DNA of 64,000 nt from Microbacterium sp. EYE_78 (GTDB lineage Bacteria > Actinomycetota > Actinomycetes > Actinomycetales > Microbacteriaceae): positions 558,001 through 622,000 of the forward strand of contig NZ_JAHXMY010000002.1 of the NCBI RefSeq assembly GCF_023149035.1, written 5' to 3'. The notes below the pieces were generated by a model that worked only from the letters and a program-made list of their open reading frames with translations, was not told the DNA's origin and did no database searches. Each line of letters opens with the position of its first letter. The stretch's first letter is position 1. Shown one piece after another: positions 25,777-34,054 of this stretch. Made by a program: the position numbers and the translations under genes.

Positions 25777-26523
25777 TCAGCGGTCCGAGGCCCCCTCGGC
25801 GTCGAGCAGCGGGAGGTCGGCCGCAGTGACGATCCGCGAGAGGACCGCGTGCTCCACCAGGCGGGCGCGCCGGTTCGTGGCGAGCTTGCCCGCGCCGCCC
25901 CGGAGCCCCTGCACGCCCTCGCGGTCGAGCTTGTCGCACACGTTGTCGAGCTTGCGGTTGAAGGTCGTCAACGGCCAGCCGAGACGTTCGGCCGCGGCTG
26001 CGGAACTGGGGATCTGGCTCGAGCCCATCATCCCGCCGCGCAGGATCGGCTCGCACAGCGCGATGAGGAGCAGCCGCTGGCTCGAGGTCAGCGGGAGCGC
26101 ACCGATCGTGGTGCCGCCGTCGGTCGTTTCGTCGCCCGCGAAGGCGTCGCGCCCGGTGAACCGTGCGGCCTCGTTGTGGATGGTGAGCTCGTACGTATAG
26201 GCACCGGCCGTGAACATCACGATCAATTCGGGGAAGACGAGCGGCACACGGGTGCCCGGGCCGAGCATCGCCTGATAGGCGCCGTCGGCCGTGGCGAGGG
26301 CGACGGAGATGGACCTGCCCGTGTTGGCGAGCCACCACAGGTCCTGCGTCCACTGCACCTCGAGGAGCCGACGGTGCAGATACGGGTTGGTGTCGACGAC
26401 GAGGTCCGCGTCGCGGCCGATCGAGTACCCCCGGTCGGGGGTGGGATGGAACCATTCGCCGCAGAACTCGATCCCCAGTTCCCGCGTCGTGGTCTCGGCC
26501 GTGGTCTCCACGTCCTCCGTCAT
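25777..26523 (-). CDS. Divergent FHA-like protein with C-terminal winged-helix domain
   Basis: 248 residues. Residues ~15-115 look like a diverged FHA domain: S-I-G-R-D-A-D-L-V-V-D with N-P-Y-L-H-R-R in place of the usual S-R-x-H, then W-W-L-A-N-T-G. The Ser that normally contacts phosphothreonine is not evident. Residues ~145-225 form a helix-turn-helix (P-S-S-A-A-A-A-E-R-L-G-W-P-L-T-T-F-N-R-K-L-D-N) ending in a G-L-R-G wing. It could connect the kinase system to transcription. It is last in the operon; its ATG overlaps the stop of the threonine-repeat gene (ATGA). I recognise no named family. Confidence 0.65.
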   Translation of the reverse strand: MTEDVETTAETTTRELGIEFCGEWFHPTPDRGYSIGRDADLVVDTNPYLHRRLLEVQWTQDLWWLANTGRSISVALATADGAYQAMLGPGTRVPLVFPELIVMFTAGAYTYELTIHNEAARFTGRDAFAGDETTDGGTTIGALPLTSSQRLLLIALCEPILRGGMMGSSQIPSSAAAAERLGWPLTTFNRKLDNVCDKLDREGVQGLRGGAGKLATNRRARLVEHAVLSRIVTAADLPLLDAEGASDR

Positions 26524-27077
26524 GACATTCCCCCTCCGATGGACAGTGCGATGAGCAGGGCGCCGACCGCCCCGATCAGGAGTCCGCCGACGATCAGGCC
26601 GGCGATCAGTCCCCGACCGGCCCGCCGTCTCGGCGGCGGTGCCGGGCGTCCGGTGGCGCGCGGCGGCGTCACCGGTGCGCGCGTCACCGCCGGCGCGGGA
26701 TCGCCGCCGCGGGGCGCGTACACCGCGTGCGCCGCGCGGATGCCGGGAGCCGCGGCCGCGCGCGGGGTGTCGGCGCGCCCGTGCGCGATCCGCGCCTGCG
26801 CTGCGGGACGCTGGACGATCGTCTCCGTCGCCGCGGTGGCGTCGGAGGATTCCTCGGACGGGCGCACCTCGCCGGTCGATCGGCGGGTGTCGTCGCCCGA
26901 CCGCCGCTCGGACAGGCGTGTCTCGTCCGGGGCACGCCGCTCGGACAGGCGTGTCTCGTCCGGGGTGCGCCGCTCGGACAGCACCGTGTCGTCCGCGTCG
27001 CGGCGACCCGCGATCCGGGTCTCGTCGGCGAGCCGTCGTGCGGACAGTCGCGTGTGCTCCTCCTCGGGCTCAGCCAC
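26520..27077 (-). CDS. Tail-anchored membrane protein with six 11-residue threonine repeats
   Basis: 185 residues, family not recognised. Residues 7-66 are six tandem 11-residue units of the form [D/E][E/D/H]T[R/V][L/I][S/A]x-R-R-x-x; threonines fall exactly at 9, 20, 31, 42, 53 and 64. A Pro/Ala/Arg-rich linker follows, then one hydrophobic segment (about residues 156-180) with only a few residues after it. The repeats should therefore face the cytoplasm. The gene sits between a PP2C phosphatase and an FHA-like gene in a kinase operon, so the threonines are candidate phosphosites. The start is GTG at 27077, overlapping the PP2C stop by 8 bp. Confidence 0.72.
   Translation of the reverse strand: MAEPEEEHTRLSARRLADETRIAGRRDADDTVLSERRTPDETRLSERRAPDETRLSERRSGDDTRRSTGEVRPSEESSDATAATETIVQRPAAQARIAHGRADTPRAAAAPGIRAAHAVYAPRGGDPAPAVTRAPVTPPRATGRPAPPPRRRAGRGLIAGLIVGGLLIGAVGALLIALSIGGGMS
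26902..27000 (-). repeat. 33-bp in-frame tandem repeat
   Basis: Copies begin at 26902, 26935 and 26968. The first two differ only at their last two bases; the third diverges after about 14 bases. They encode the best-conserved 11-residue units (D-E-T-R-L-S-E-R-R) of the threonine-repeat protein. The DNA identity points to recent in-frame duplication. Confidence 0.85.
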
Positions 27078-27924
27078 GTCGCCGCCGCCGGGAGGGAACG
27101 GTCGCCGCCTCGATGGTGCCCGTGGCGGGCGTGCCGCTGGCAAGCCCGCCGGTGGTGTCGTCGAAGCGGGGGTGGATGCCGCCCCCCACCACGTCGACCA
27201 CGATGGCGGTGACGTTGTCGCGTCCGCCGTGAGCCAACGCCTGGGCGATCAGCGCGCCGGTGGTCTGCAGGGGCGAGCCGCCGACGAGGAGGCCCGCCCG
27301 GATCGCCTCGTCGGAGATCTCACCCGACAGTCCGTCGGAGCAGACGAGCAGCCGCTCCCCGGTCACGACCGGCAGCAGCCAGTAGTCGGCCGGGCTGTGC
27401 ACGCCGCCGACGGCGCGGGTGATGACGTTCCGCCCCTCGAAGCTCGACATCTCGTCGCGGGTGAGGCGGCCGGCATCCACCATCTCCTGCGCGACGGAAT
27501 GGTCGACCGTGAGCTGCTCGAGACGCTCCGAGAGCAGGCGGTAGACGCGCGAGTCCCCGACGTTCAGCACGAGCCAGCGCTGCTCGCCGTCCTGCCGCAC
27601 GGCGACGATCCCGCTCAGGGTCGACCCCGCGCCGCGCGTGGTGCCCTGGGCGATCACCCCGACCGCCCGGTGGGCGCGACGCACCGCGTCGGCGACCTCC
27701 TCGGGGGTGAGGTCGCTGCGTCCGACGAACGGGCGGAAGGCGTCGACGACCGCCGCCGCCGCCAGATCACCGGCTTCATGACCGCCCATGCCGTCCGCGA
27801 CCACGAAGACGGGGAAGCTCGCCAGGTAGGCGTCCTCGTTCACTCTTCGCCGCAGTCCGGGGTCGGTGCGTGCGCCGCTGATCACCTCGAGGTGCCGGGG
27901 CGCCGGGTCGGGACGGGTGGTCAT
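27070..27924 (-). CDS. PP2C-type Ser/Thr protein phosphatase
   Basis: 284 residues with PP2C motifs in order: T-D-P-G-L-R-R-R-V-N-E-D (first metal Asp/Glu), V-A-D-G-M-G-G-H-E-A-G (metal Asp near residue 44), G-S-T-L-S-G near 100, N-V-G-D-S-R-V-Y near 125, L-L-V-C-S-D-G-L-S near 195 and G-G-R-D-N-V-T near 238. It lacks a membrane segment; relatives (PstP) have one. It should dephosphorylate the kinase encoded at 39992 and its substrates. The ATG overlaps the FHA gene stop (ATGA), and an Arg-rich tail follows the domain. Confidence 0.92.
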   Translation of the reverse strand: MTTRPDPAPRHLEVISGARTDPGLRRRVNEDAYLASFPVFVVADGMGGHEAGDLAAAAVVDAFRPFVGRSDLTPEEVADAVRRAHRAVGVIAQGTTRGAGSTLSGIVAVRQDGEQRWLVLNVGDSRVYRLLSERLEQLTVDHSVAQEMVDAGRLTRDEMSSFEGRNVITRAVGGVHSPADYWLLPVVTGERLLVCSDGLSGEISDEAIRAGLLVGGSPLQTTGALIAQALAHGGRDNVTAIVVDVVGGGIHPRFDDTTGGLASGTPATGTIEAATVPSRRRRRG

Positions 27925-29111
27925 CGTGTCCCCGGGTCGAGCGAGAACTCGGCATCGCCGAGCAGGAAGCGGCCGGTCACCGGCGTCGGCACGGCGACCG
28001 GGATCTCGTCGTCCCCCTCGCCGACGACAACCCCGTTCGTCGAGGACAGGTCGGTGATCGTCCATCCCGCCGCGCTGCGCCGGAGCAGCGCGTGCGTCTT
28101 GGACACCGTCCTGGTGACGTCGTCGATCGCGACGCGCTGCGCGTCCGGGGCCTCGCCAGGGGCGATGGGATTGCGACCGAGGACCGCGTCGCCGCCGGTC
28201 AGAGGCACGGTGGTGCCGTCCGGCAGTCGCAGCGCGGGCGACGCTCGCCGGTGGGCGGCCAGGACAGTGTGCTCGTCGACGCCGTCGGCGCCGTCGACCG
28301 CGGGCGGATCAGCGAACGCCCCGACGCGGGGCGGTGCGGCCGGCGGTCCCCACGGCGCCGGGGGCGCCGGGGCAGGGACCGGAGCCGCCGAGACAGCGGC
28401 CGGAGCCGCTGAGACAGCAGGCGAGGGCGTCGAGACGGCGGCCGAGGGAGCCGGGGGAGCGAAGGACGAGGTGTCGACCGTTGCCGGTGCGACCGGGGAG
28501 GCCGCGGCGAACGGCGTCGGAGGGATGCCGGGCTTCGGCACACCGCGCCACGTCGCCGCCCCCCAGCCGACGATGCTGGCCCAGAGCGGGAGGACGAGCG
28601 TGCCGAGGGCGACGTACCCGGGGCCGAGACCGAACCCGCGGTTCAGCGGCCGCATCATCCGCACCTGCAGGATGAGGACGCCGACGCCGAACAGCGAATA
28701 CAGGATGAGCGGCACAGCTGCCGCGCCGGCGAGTGCGCCGGCCGCGCTGGCGCTGCTGCCACTGAACGCGGCATCCTGTGCCGCCGCGAGGAACAGCGCA
28801 CCCGTGATCGACGCGACGATCGTGACAATCACCCCGGCGGCGACCTGGACCACGGCCCACCAGCCCTTCATCCCCGCCAGTTCGAACAGCGTCCAGAGGT
28901 TCACGACGGGTGTCCAGGCCTTCCACGCCGGCTGACCGACCTTGGCGAAGACCGCGCGGAGCGCGAGCGCCGTCCACACGTAGACCCCGGCGAACAGCGC
29001 CAGCTGCAGGACCGTCAGGCCGAGGGACGCGCCGACAGCGCCGCCTCCGACGGCCGTCACCGCCGAGACCACGGCGACGGCCCCGTCCGCATCTGCCGCA
29101 CCAACACCCAT
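27921..29111 (-). CDS. DUF5684-like membrane protein with C-terminal FHA domain
   Basis: 396 residues. The first ~200 have about four to five membrane segments with G-Q-P-A-W-K-A-W-T-P-V-V-N, the pattern of DUF5684 membrane proteins. A ~75-residue Ala/Pro-rich linker follows. A D-E-H-T-V-L-A-A-H-R-R motif (about residue 280) matches the threonine repeats of the protein at 26520. The FHA domain has A-V-L-G-R-N, V-S-K-T-H-A and L-S-S-T-N-G-V, with the phosphothreonine-binding R, S and N all kept. It probably recruits phosphorylated partners to the membrane. It starts 42 bp after the transglutaminase-like gene. Confidence 0.85.
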   Translation of the reverse strand: MGVGAADADGAVAVVSAVTAVGGGAVGASLGLTVLQLALFAGVYVWTALALRAVFAKVGQPAWKAWTPVVNLWTLFELAGMKGWWAVVQVAAGVIVTIVASITGALFLAAAQDAAFSGSSASAAGALAGAAAVPLILYSLFGVGVLILQVRMMRPLNRGFGLGPGYVALGTLVLPLWASIVGWGAATWRGVPKPGIPPTPFAAASPVAPATVDTSSFAPPAPSAAVSTPSPAVSAAPAAVSAAPVPAPAPPAPWGPPAAPPRVGAFADPPAVDGADGVDEHTVLAAHRRASPALRLPDGTTVPLTGGDAVLGRNPIAPGEAPDAQRVAIDDVTRTVSKTHALLRRSAAGWTITDLSSTNGVVVGEGDDEIPVAVPTPVTGRFLLGDAEFSLDPGTR

Positions 29112-29153
29112 GTGTCCTCGTTCTCCCTCACCGTAGGTCCTGCATCGCACACC

Positions 29154-31646
29154 TTAGCCGCGCCCTCCGCGCGGCCGTGGCCGAGCACGTCGCAGCGATC
29201 GCAGCGACAGGCGCGCCCGCCACCGCGCCCAGAAGCCCTTCTCCGACGCGAACCGTGATCGCTCCTGCTCGACGATCTCCCAGAACCGGTCGCCCTCGTC
29301 ATCCGGGAGGGGGCTCGCGTCGAACACGGCGCGGTCCGCCCACCGCGCCAGGCGTTCGCCGTCGGTGCCGGATGCGTCCTCGGCGGCCCTCGACCACAGC
29401 GCGGCGAGTTCCAGGCGCGTCGCGCTGGCAGGCGCGTCGTAGCCGTGGTCGACCGCCGTGTCGACGTACTCCTCCCAGCCCCCCGCGAACCGCTCGTCGG
29501 TGACCGGCGACCGCCGTCGACGGCGGCGGCGGATCGCCTTGGCCGCAGCGATGAGCGCCAGCGGCCCGAACAGCAGCAGGACGAGCCCCCCCGACACCCC
29601 GCCCACGCGGAGCACGGTCCACAGGACCCCCAGATCGACGCCCGACTCCGCCTCGCGATCGTCTTGCTCCGCGCCGTCGGCGGGATCGGCCTCGGCGGGC
29701 AGCACGGGTTCGGCCTGATCGCGGCGGACCTCGGTCGGATTCTCCGGATCGCGGCGTTCCTCGAGATCGGGATCGGGGAAGGCGGCCGACTGGGGCGTCA
29801 CGTCCACGGACACCCAGTCGCCCGCGGCGCCTCGGACCTCGATCCACGCCGCGAGGTCGCCGCCGCGGCACACGCCGTCGTCGCAGACGGGCAGCTCCTC
29901 CGACGACGCGAGACGCGTCCCCACCACGATGCGCGCATCGAAGCCGAGGTGGTCGGCCAGCAGCATCCCGGCGACGGCGAACTGCTCATCGTCGCCGATG
30001 CCTGCGACGAGCGCCGCATCGCCGGCATCGCCCACCTCGCGCTGGCGGTCCAGCAGCTGGCGGAAGAGGTCGCCGATGCGATCGGTGGAATGGCCCGCGC
30101 GCGAGGGCTGGACGTCGACCTGACCGAGCTCCGCGGCCCAGCGCGGCGTGCGGCCTTCGGGGACCAGCAGCGTGTGACTGAGGTATCCCCGGGCGCGGAG
30201 ACGGTCGATCAGGAGCGCCAATCCCTGCCCGCCGGCGGGGGCACCCTGCGCCTCGACCCACTCGCCGAGGCTGTCGGGGACGATCGAGTCGGGCAGCCCG
30301 GACCCGGTCCGCGCGGGGGTGAGCGAGCGCAGGTCCGCGTCGTCCGTGCCGTCGACGGCGGTCAGCCGGTACCGGTCGCCCGATGTGAACCCCGGGTCGG
30401 CGATCTCGACGGCGGCGCCCGTGGCCGCGTTGTGGAAGAAGCCGTCGTCGAGGTCCGCTGCGCGGGCGCCCTCGAATGCGACGGCGCGCAGCCGGCCGAC
30501 CGTCGGCATCCAGATGCCGCGCCATCCGGCGATCTCGACCGTCGCCTCGACCGTCCCTCCGTCGATGCCGTCGATCCGCGACGGCACCCGCGTGTACGCG
30601 GTGGTCGGATCGCTGGGCCCCGCCTGGGGGTCCAGTGCTCGCGCGGCGCGCCCGTCGAAGAAGGACAGGGTCGCGAGCCGGATGCGGTCGACGCCGGCCG
30701 GGGCGTCGACGCGGAAGAGCTCCTCGTCGTAGGCGTCGTCGGCGAACGAGGCACGGTACTGTCCGAGCGGGCTCGGCGCGCGTTCGATCTCGAGCACCGG
30801 CGCGATCGAGGTCCGCGCGACCGCGCGCGGCCGGTCCTCGAGCGCCCACGGGGCCCAGAGGGCGGCGGCGGTCACGGCGACGGCGACCATCGCGACCGCC
30901 GACGCCGTCCGGCCGAGCAGCCCTCGCCGGACGGGACCGGTCGTGCGGACACCGGATGCCGCTGCTGCCGTCGCCAGCGCACGGCGCCGCTCGAACCGGG
31001 TGCGCCAGACCACTACGAGGAGGGCGGCGACGAGACCGGCGACGCCCACGATCGCCTCGGGCTGCACCCGGACCGGACCGAGGGGGATCGGAGCGGACAG
31101 GGTCCGGGCACCGAAGACGACGCCGACGACGGCGGGGACGAGCGACGCGGGCGCGGCGAGGGTCCACAGCCGAGCGGCTCGCCACGCGAGACTCAGCGCG
31201 GCCGTGGTCGCCGCGACGAAGACGAAGAGGACCGGAGCGAGCGTGGTCTGGTAGCTGCCGAGCGGGAGCTCGAGGGTGAGGAGGTCCTTCCACCCGGTCA
31301 CGGGAGCGGTCACCACGCCGACCAGCGAGCGCAGGAGCGCATCGGTCGACCCGAACGATCCGGGGGCGGCTGCCGGCACACCCGTCACGATGTACGCGGC
31401 GAGCGCCGCCAGCGCGACCCACCACCCCGACCACCGCCACCGCGTGCCCGCTGCAGCGACCAGGTGACCCACCGCGATGCCGACGGCGGCCGTCACGACG
31501 ACGGCGGTGCTGCGGTAGATCGGCCACACGGCGACGACCCCGACGGCCAGCACGAGGTCGACGAGGATCGCCTGCGTCACGATGAAACGGGCGCGTGAAG
31601 TCCGCTCCCGACCGACGCGTGCGGCGCGTCGCGACGTCGCGCTCAC
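29154..31646 (-). CDS. Transglutaminase-like membrane protein, catalytic Cys and His missing
   Basis: 830 residues. About six N-terminal membrane segments (residues ~20-205) and one near 260 precede an extracellular transglutaminase-like domain (~280-650), another membrane segment (~690) and a cytoplasmic tail (DUF4129-like). This is the TgpA architecture. The expected G-x-C-E-Q-F-A reads G-D-D-E-Q-F-A and the expected H-A-W-V-E-V reads A-A-W-I-E-V; only the third triad residue (D in V-D-V-T-P) remains. It is therefore probably a binding or scaffold pseudoenzyme. GTG start overlapping the DUF58 stop (GTGA); it belongs to the MoxR-DUF58-transglutaminase module. Confidence 0.85.
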   Translation of the reverse strand: MSATSRRAARVGRERTSRARFIVTQAILVDLVLAVGVVAVWPIYRSTAVVVTAAVGIAVGHLVAAAGTRWRWSGWWVALAALAAYIVTGVPAAAPGSFGSTDALLRSLVGVVTAPVTGWKDLLTLELPLGSYQTTLAPVLFVFVAATTAALSLAWRAARLWTLAAPASLVPAVVGVVFGARTLSAPIPLGPVRVQPEAIVGVAGLVAALLVVVWRTRFERRRALATAAAASGVRTTGPVRRGLLGRTASAVAMVAVAVTAAALWAPWALEDRPRAVARTSIAPVLEIERAPSPLGQYRASFADDAYDEELFRVDAPAGVDRIRLATLSFFDGRAARALDPQAGPSDPTTAYTRVPSRIDGIDGGTVEATVEIAGWRGIWMPTVGRLRAVAFEGARAADLDDGFFHNAATGAAVEIADPGFTSGDRYRLTAVDGTDDADLRSLTPARTGSGLPDSIVPDSLGEWVEAQGAPAGGQGLALLIDRLRARGYLSHTLLVPEGRTPRWAAELGQVDVQPSRAGHSTDRIGDLFRQLLDRQREVGDAGDAALVAGIGDDEQFAVAGMLLADHLGFDARIVVGTRLASSEELPVCDDGVCRGGDLAAWIEVRGAAGDWVSVDVTPQSAAFPDPDLEERRDPENPTEVRRDQAEPVLPAEADPADGAEQDDREAESGVDLGVLWTVLRVGGVSGGLVLLLFGPLALIAAAKAIRRRRRRRSPVTDERFAGGWEEYVDTAVDHGYDAPASATRLELAALWSRAAEDASGTDGERLARWADRAVFDASPLPDDEGDRFWEIVEQERSRFASEKGFWARWRARLSLRSLRRARPRPRGGRG

Positions 31647-32992
31647 GACTGCGCCCCCCTGGCGAGCAGCTGGCGGAGGTCGTCGAGCAGGCCGATCGAG
31701 ATCACCGTCATCGTCCCGAGGCGCCGGATGCCCGCTTCCGACGCGGGCGCGCACACGACGGCGACGACGGCGACCTCGGCACCGAAGGCGAGTGCGGCGG
31801 TCTGCAGCTCGGCGGGGGTGAGGGGTGAGCCGCACACGAGGAACGCCACGGAGACGTCGGGATGCGCCGATGCGGTGACTGCGGTGACCTCGCGCAGCGC
31901 CCCGACCCGCTCTGCGCGCTCGACGCCGGCCAGGTCGTCGAGGAGCGTCCGCGCGGACACCGTCGCGAGCTCGCGGACACTGCGGGGAGCCGCCCGGGCG
32001 AACTCGGGTGTCTCGACGCCCACGACCAGGTCGACGTCGCGACCGTCGCGGATGCCTCGCACACCGATGGATGCGGCCGCGCTGACCGCCAGCTCGAACT
32101 CGTCCTCGTCGGCGTACTCGGCGTCGCCGAGGCAGAGCCCGACCACCATGCGCGAACGCCTCGTCTCCTCGTACTGGCGGACCATCAGGTCGCCGGTCTT
32201 GGCGGTCGACTTCCAGTGGATCTGGCGGGGGGAGTCACCGGGGACGTAGGGCCGCAGCGCGTGGAACGAGAAGTCCGCGTCCACCACGGTGCGCGACGCG
32301 CTGCCCTCGAGGTCGCGGATCAGCCCGGCGGCGGTGCTGCGCAGGGCCGTGGTCACCGGATGCACGTACAGCGTGTGCGTGTCCTGCCACACGGCCTCGC
32401 GGGTGAGGATGCCGAGCGGATCGCCCCGGACGGTGCGAGCGGGGCCCACGGTCACCACACCGCGGCGCTGCGTCGGGATGACCACCGCATCGGAGAAGTC
32501 GTGTCGGGGCCGCAGCAGTGGCACGTGCACGTCGACCAGACCGTCCCCGACGGGCACGTCCACCCGTCCGGGCAGGGCGACCGACCGGCCGACGTTCGTG
32601 ACGACCAGACGGCCCTCGACCGGCGTTCCGGCGACGACCCGATCGTGTTCGAGGAGCAGGGCGACGTCGTAGGAGCGCGCGCTGAACAGGAACGGGACGG
32701 CGAGGAGGATGAGTACGAGCGCTGCGGCGCCCGCGACGGCGAACTCGAGCACGCCGAGGGCAACTCCGGCCCACAGGCCGAGCGTCGCGGCGCCGAGGAC
32801 CACCCATCCGGCCGCCGACACCGTCTCGGCGACCCACCCGGACGCGACGCGCACGGCGCGCCGCACCCGACGCCAGGACCGCACGCCGCGGGCCGCGAGG
32901 ACGGTCGTCGATCTCGCGGTGCCGAAGGCGGTGCGCGTGTACCCGGTGTCGGACGGGGTCCGGGTCAGTCGCGGATCGGTGGAGGAGCTCAC
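31643..32992 (-). CDS. DUF58 domain protein
   Basis: 449 residues. Two membrane segments lie at about residues 57-105. The DUF58 signature follows at about 255: R-P-Y-V-P-G-D-S-P-R-Q-I-H-W-K-S-T-A-K, then L-M-V-R-Q-Y-E. Around it is a beta-rich region and then a von Willebrand A-like segment. Such proteins are obligate neighbours of MoxR ATPases and are thought to act with them as chaperones for large or surface proteins. Here the giant Ig-like protein encoded just upstream is the natural client. GTG start overlapping the MoxR stop by GTGA. Confidence 0.87.
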   Translation of the reverse strand: MSSSTDPRLTRTPSDTGYTRTAFGTARSTTVLAARGVRSWRRVRRAVRVASGWVAETVSAAGWVVLGAATLGLWAGVALGVLEFAVAGAAALVLILLAVPFLFSARSYDVALLLEHDRVVAGTPVEGRLVVTNVGRSVALPGRVDVPVGDGLVDVHVPLLRPRHDFSDAVVIPTQRRGVVTVGPARTVRGDPLGILTREAVWQDTHTLYVHPVTTALRSTAAGLIRDLEGSASRTVVDADFSFHALRPYVPGDSPRQIHWKSTAKTGDLMVRQYEETRRSRMVVGLCLGDAEYADEDEFELAVSAAASIGVRGIRDGRDVDLVVGVETPEFARAAPRSVRELATVSARTLLDDLAGVERAERVGALREVTAVTASAHPDVSVAFLVCGSPLTPAELQTAALAFGAEVAVVAVVCAPASEAGIRRLGTMTVISIGLLDDLRQLLARGAQS

Positions 32993-34017
32993 ACACTCTC
33001 TCTCTGCCCGCGGCTGCGGAGCCGGTCGCCGCTGCGCGCCGCCGCGTCACCGCCGAGGTCGTCGCGCTGGCTGGGCGGGACGACGTCGAGGAGGATCTGC
33101 CCCACGACGGCCTCCGCCGTGACGCCGTCGAACTCCGCCTCGGGGTCGAGGATCAGGCGGTGTGCGAGCACCGGTCCGGCGAGCGCCTTCACGTCGTCCG
33201 GGGTGACGTAGGTGCGTCCGTGGGCGAGAGCCCACGTGCGTGCGGCCTTGGTGAGGGCCAGGGCGCCGCGGACGCTCACGCCCAGCCGGACCTCCCGAGC
33301 CAGCCGCGTGGCGTCGACGATGCGGGCGATGTAGTCGAGGACGAGCGGATGCAGGTAGCCGCCGCGCGCGATGTCGGCGAGGCTCACCACACCCTGCGGG
33401 GTGATGACCGGCTCGACGTCGCGGCGGCTCTCGCTCGACCCCTCGAGGATGCGGATGGTCGCTGCGTGGTCGGGATAGCCGAGCGAGGTCTTCATCAGGA
33501 ATCGGTCGAGCTGGGCCTCGGGGAGACGGTAGGTCCCCGCCTGCTCGACGGGGTTCTGAGTCGCGACGACGAGGAACGGGAGCCCCACCGGGCGGGTGAT
33601 GCCGTCGACGGTGACGTGTCCCTCCTCCATGACTTCGAGCAGCGCCGACTGGGTCTTCGGCGAGGCGCGGTTGATCTCGTCCGCCAGGACGACGTTGGCG
33701 AAGATCGGTCCCTGATGGAACTCGAACTCGCCCCGCCGCTGGTCGTACACGGTGATGCCGGTCACATCCCCCGGGAGGAGGTCCGGCGTGAACTGGATGC
33801 GGGAACTCGACCCCTGGACGGAACGCCCCATGGCGCGTGCGAGCGAGGTCTTGCCCGTGCCGGGGTAGTCCTCCAGGAGGAGGTGCCCCTCGGCGATCAT
33901 CGTCGTGAACGCGAGTTCGATGACGTGACGCTTGCCGAGCACCACCTGCTCGACGTTCTCGACCAGTGTCGCGAAGGTCTCGGAGAACCAGGTGCTCTGC
34001 TCCTGGGTGATCGTCAT
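32989..34017 (-). CDS. MoxR family AAA+ ATPase
   Basis: 342 residues. Walker A G-T-G-K-T-S near residue 52, the P-D-L-L-P-G-D-V-T-G block, Walker B L-A-D-E-I-N-R-A-S near 112, sensor 1 A-T-Q-N-P-V-E near 152, and a helical lid with S-V-R-G-A-L-A-L near 250. MoxR ATPases assemble as rings and help mature metal-containing, exported or multi-domain partners together with DUF58 or VWA proteins. The gene follows the giant surface-protein gene by 37 bp and overlaps the DUF58 gene, so all are made together. Confidence 0.9.
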   Translation of the reverse strand: MTITQEQSTWFSETFATLVENVEQVVLGKRHVIELAFTTMIAEGHLLLEDYPGTGKTSLARAMGRSVQGSSSRIQFTPDLLPGDVTGITVYDQRRGEFEFHQGPIFANVVLADEINRASPKTQSALLEVMEEGHVTVDGITRPVGLPFLVVATQNPVEQAGTYRLPEAQLDRFLMKTSLGYPDHAATIRILEGSSESRRDVEPVITPQGVVSLADIARGGYLHPLVLDYIARIVDATRLAREVRLGVSVRGALALTKAARTWALAHGRTYVTPDDVKALAGPVLAHRLILDPEAEFDGVTAEAVVGQILLDVVPPSQRDDLGGDAAARSGDRLRSRGQRESV

Positions 34018-34054
34018 CGTGTTCCTCTCGGATGCGGGGAGGCTGCGGTCGCCA

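Noticed and set aside
21738..25829. Open plus-strand frame of over 1300 codons opposite hrpA
   Set aside because: HrpA has every helicase motif on the minus strand; the plus-strand translation is low-complexity and overlaps the M20 gene end.
26896..27060. Possible CRISPR or other DNA-level repeat array
   Set aside because: The 33-bp repeats have no spacers, stay in one reading frame and encode a regular 11-residue peptide, so they are a protein repeat.
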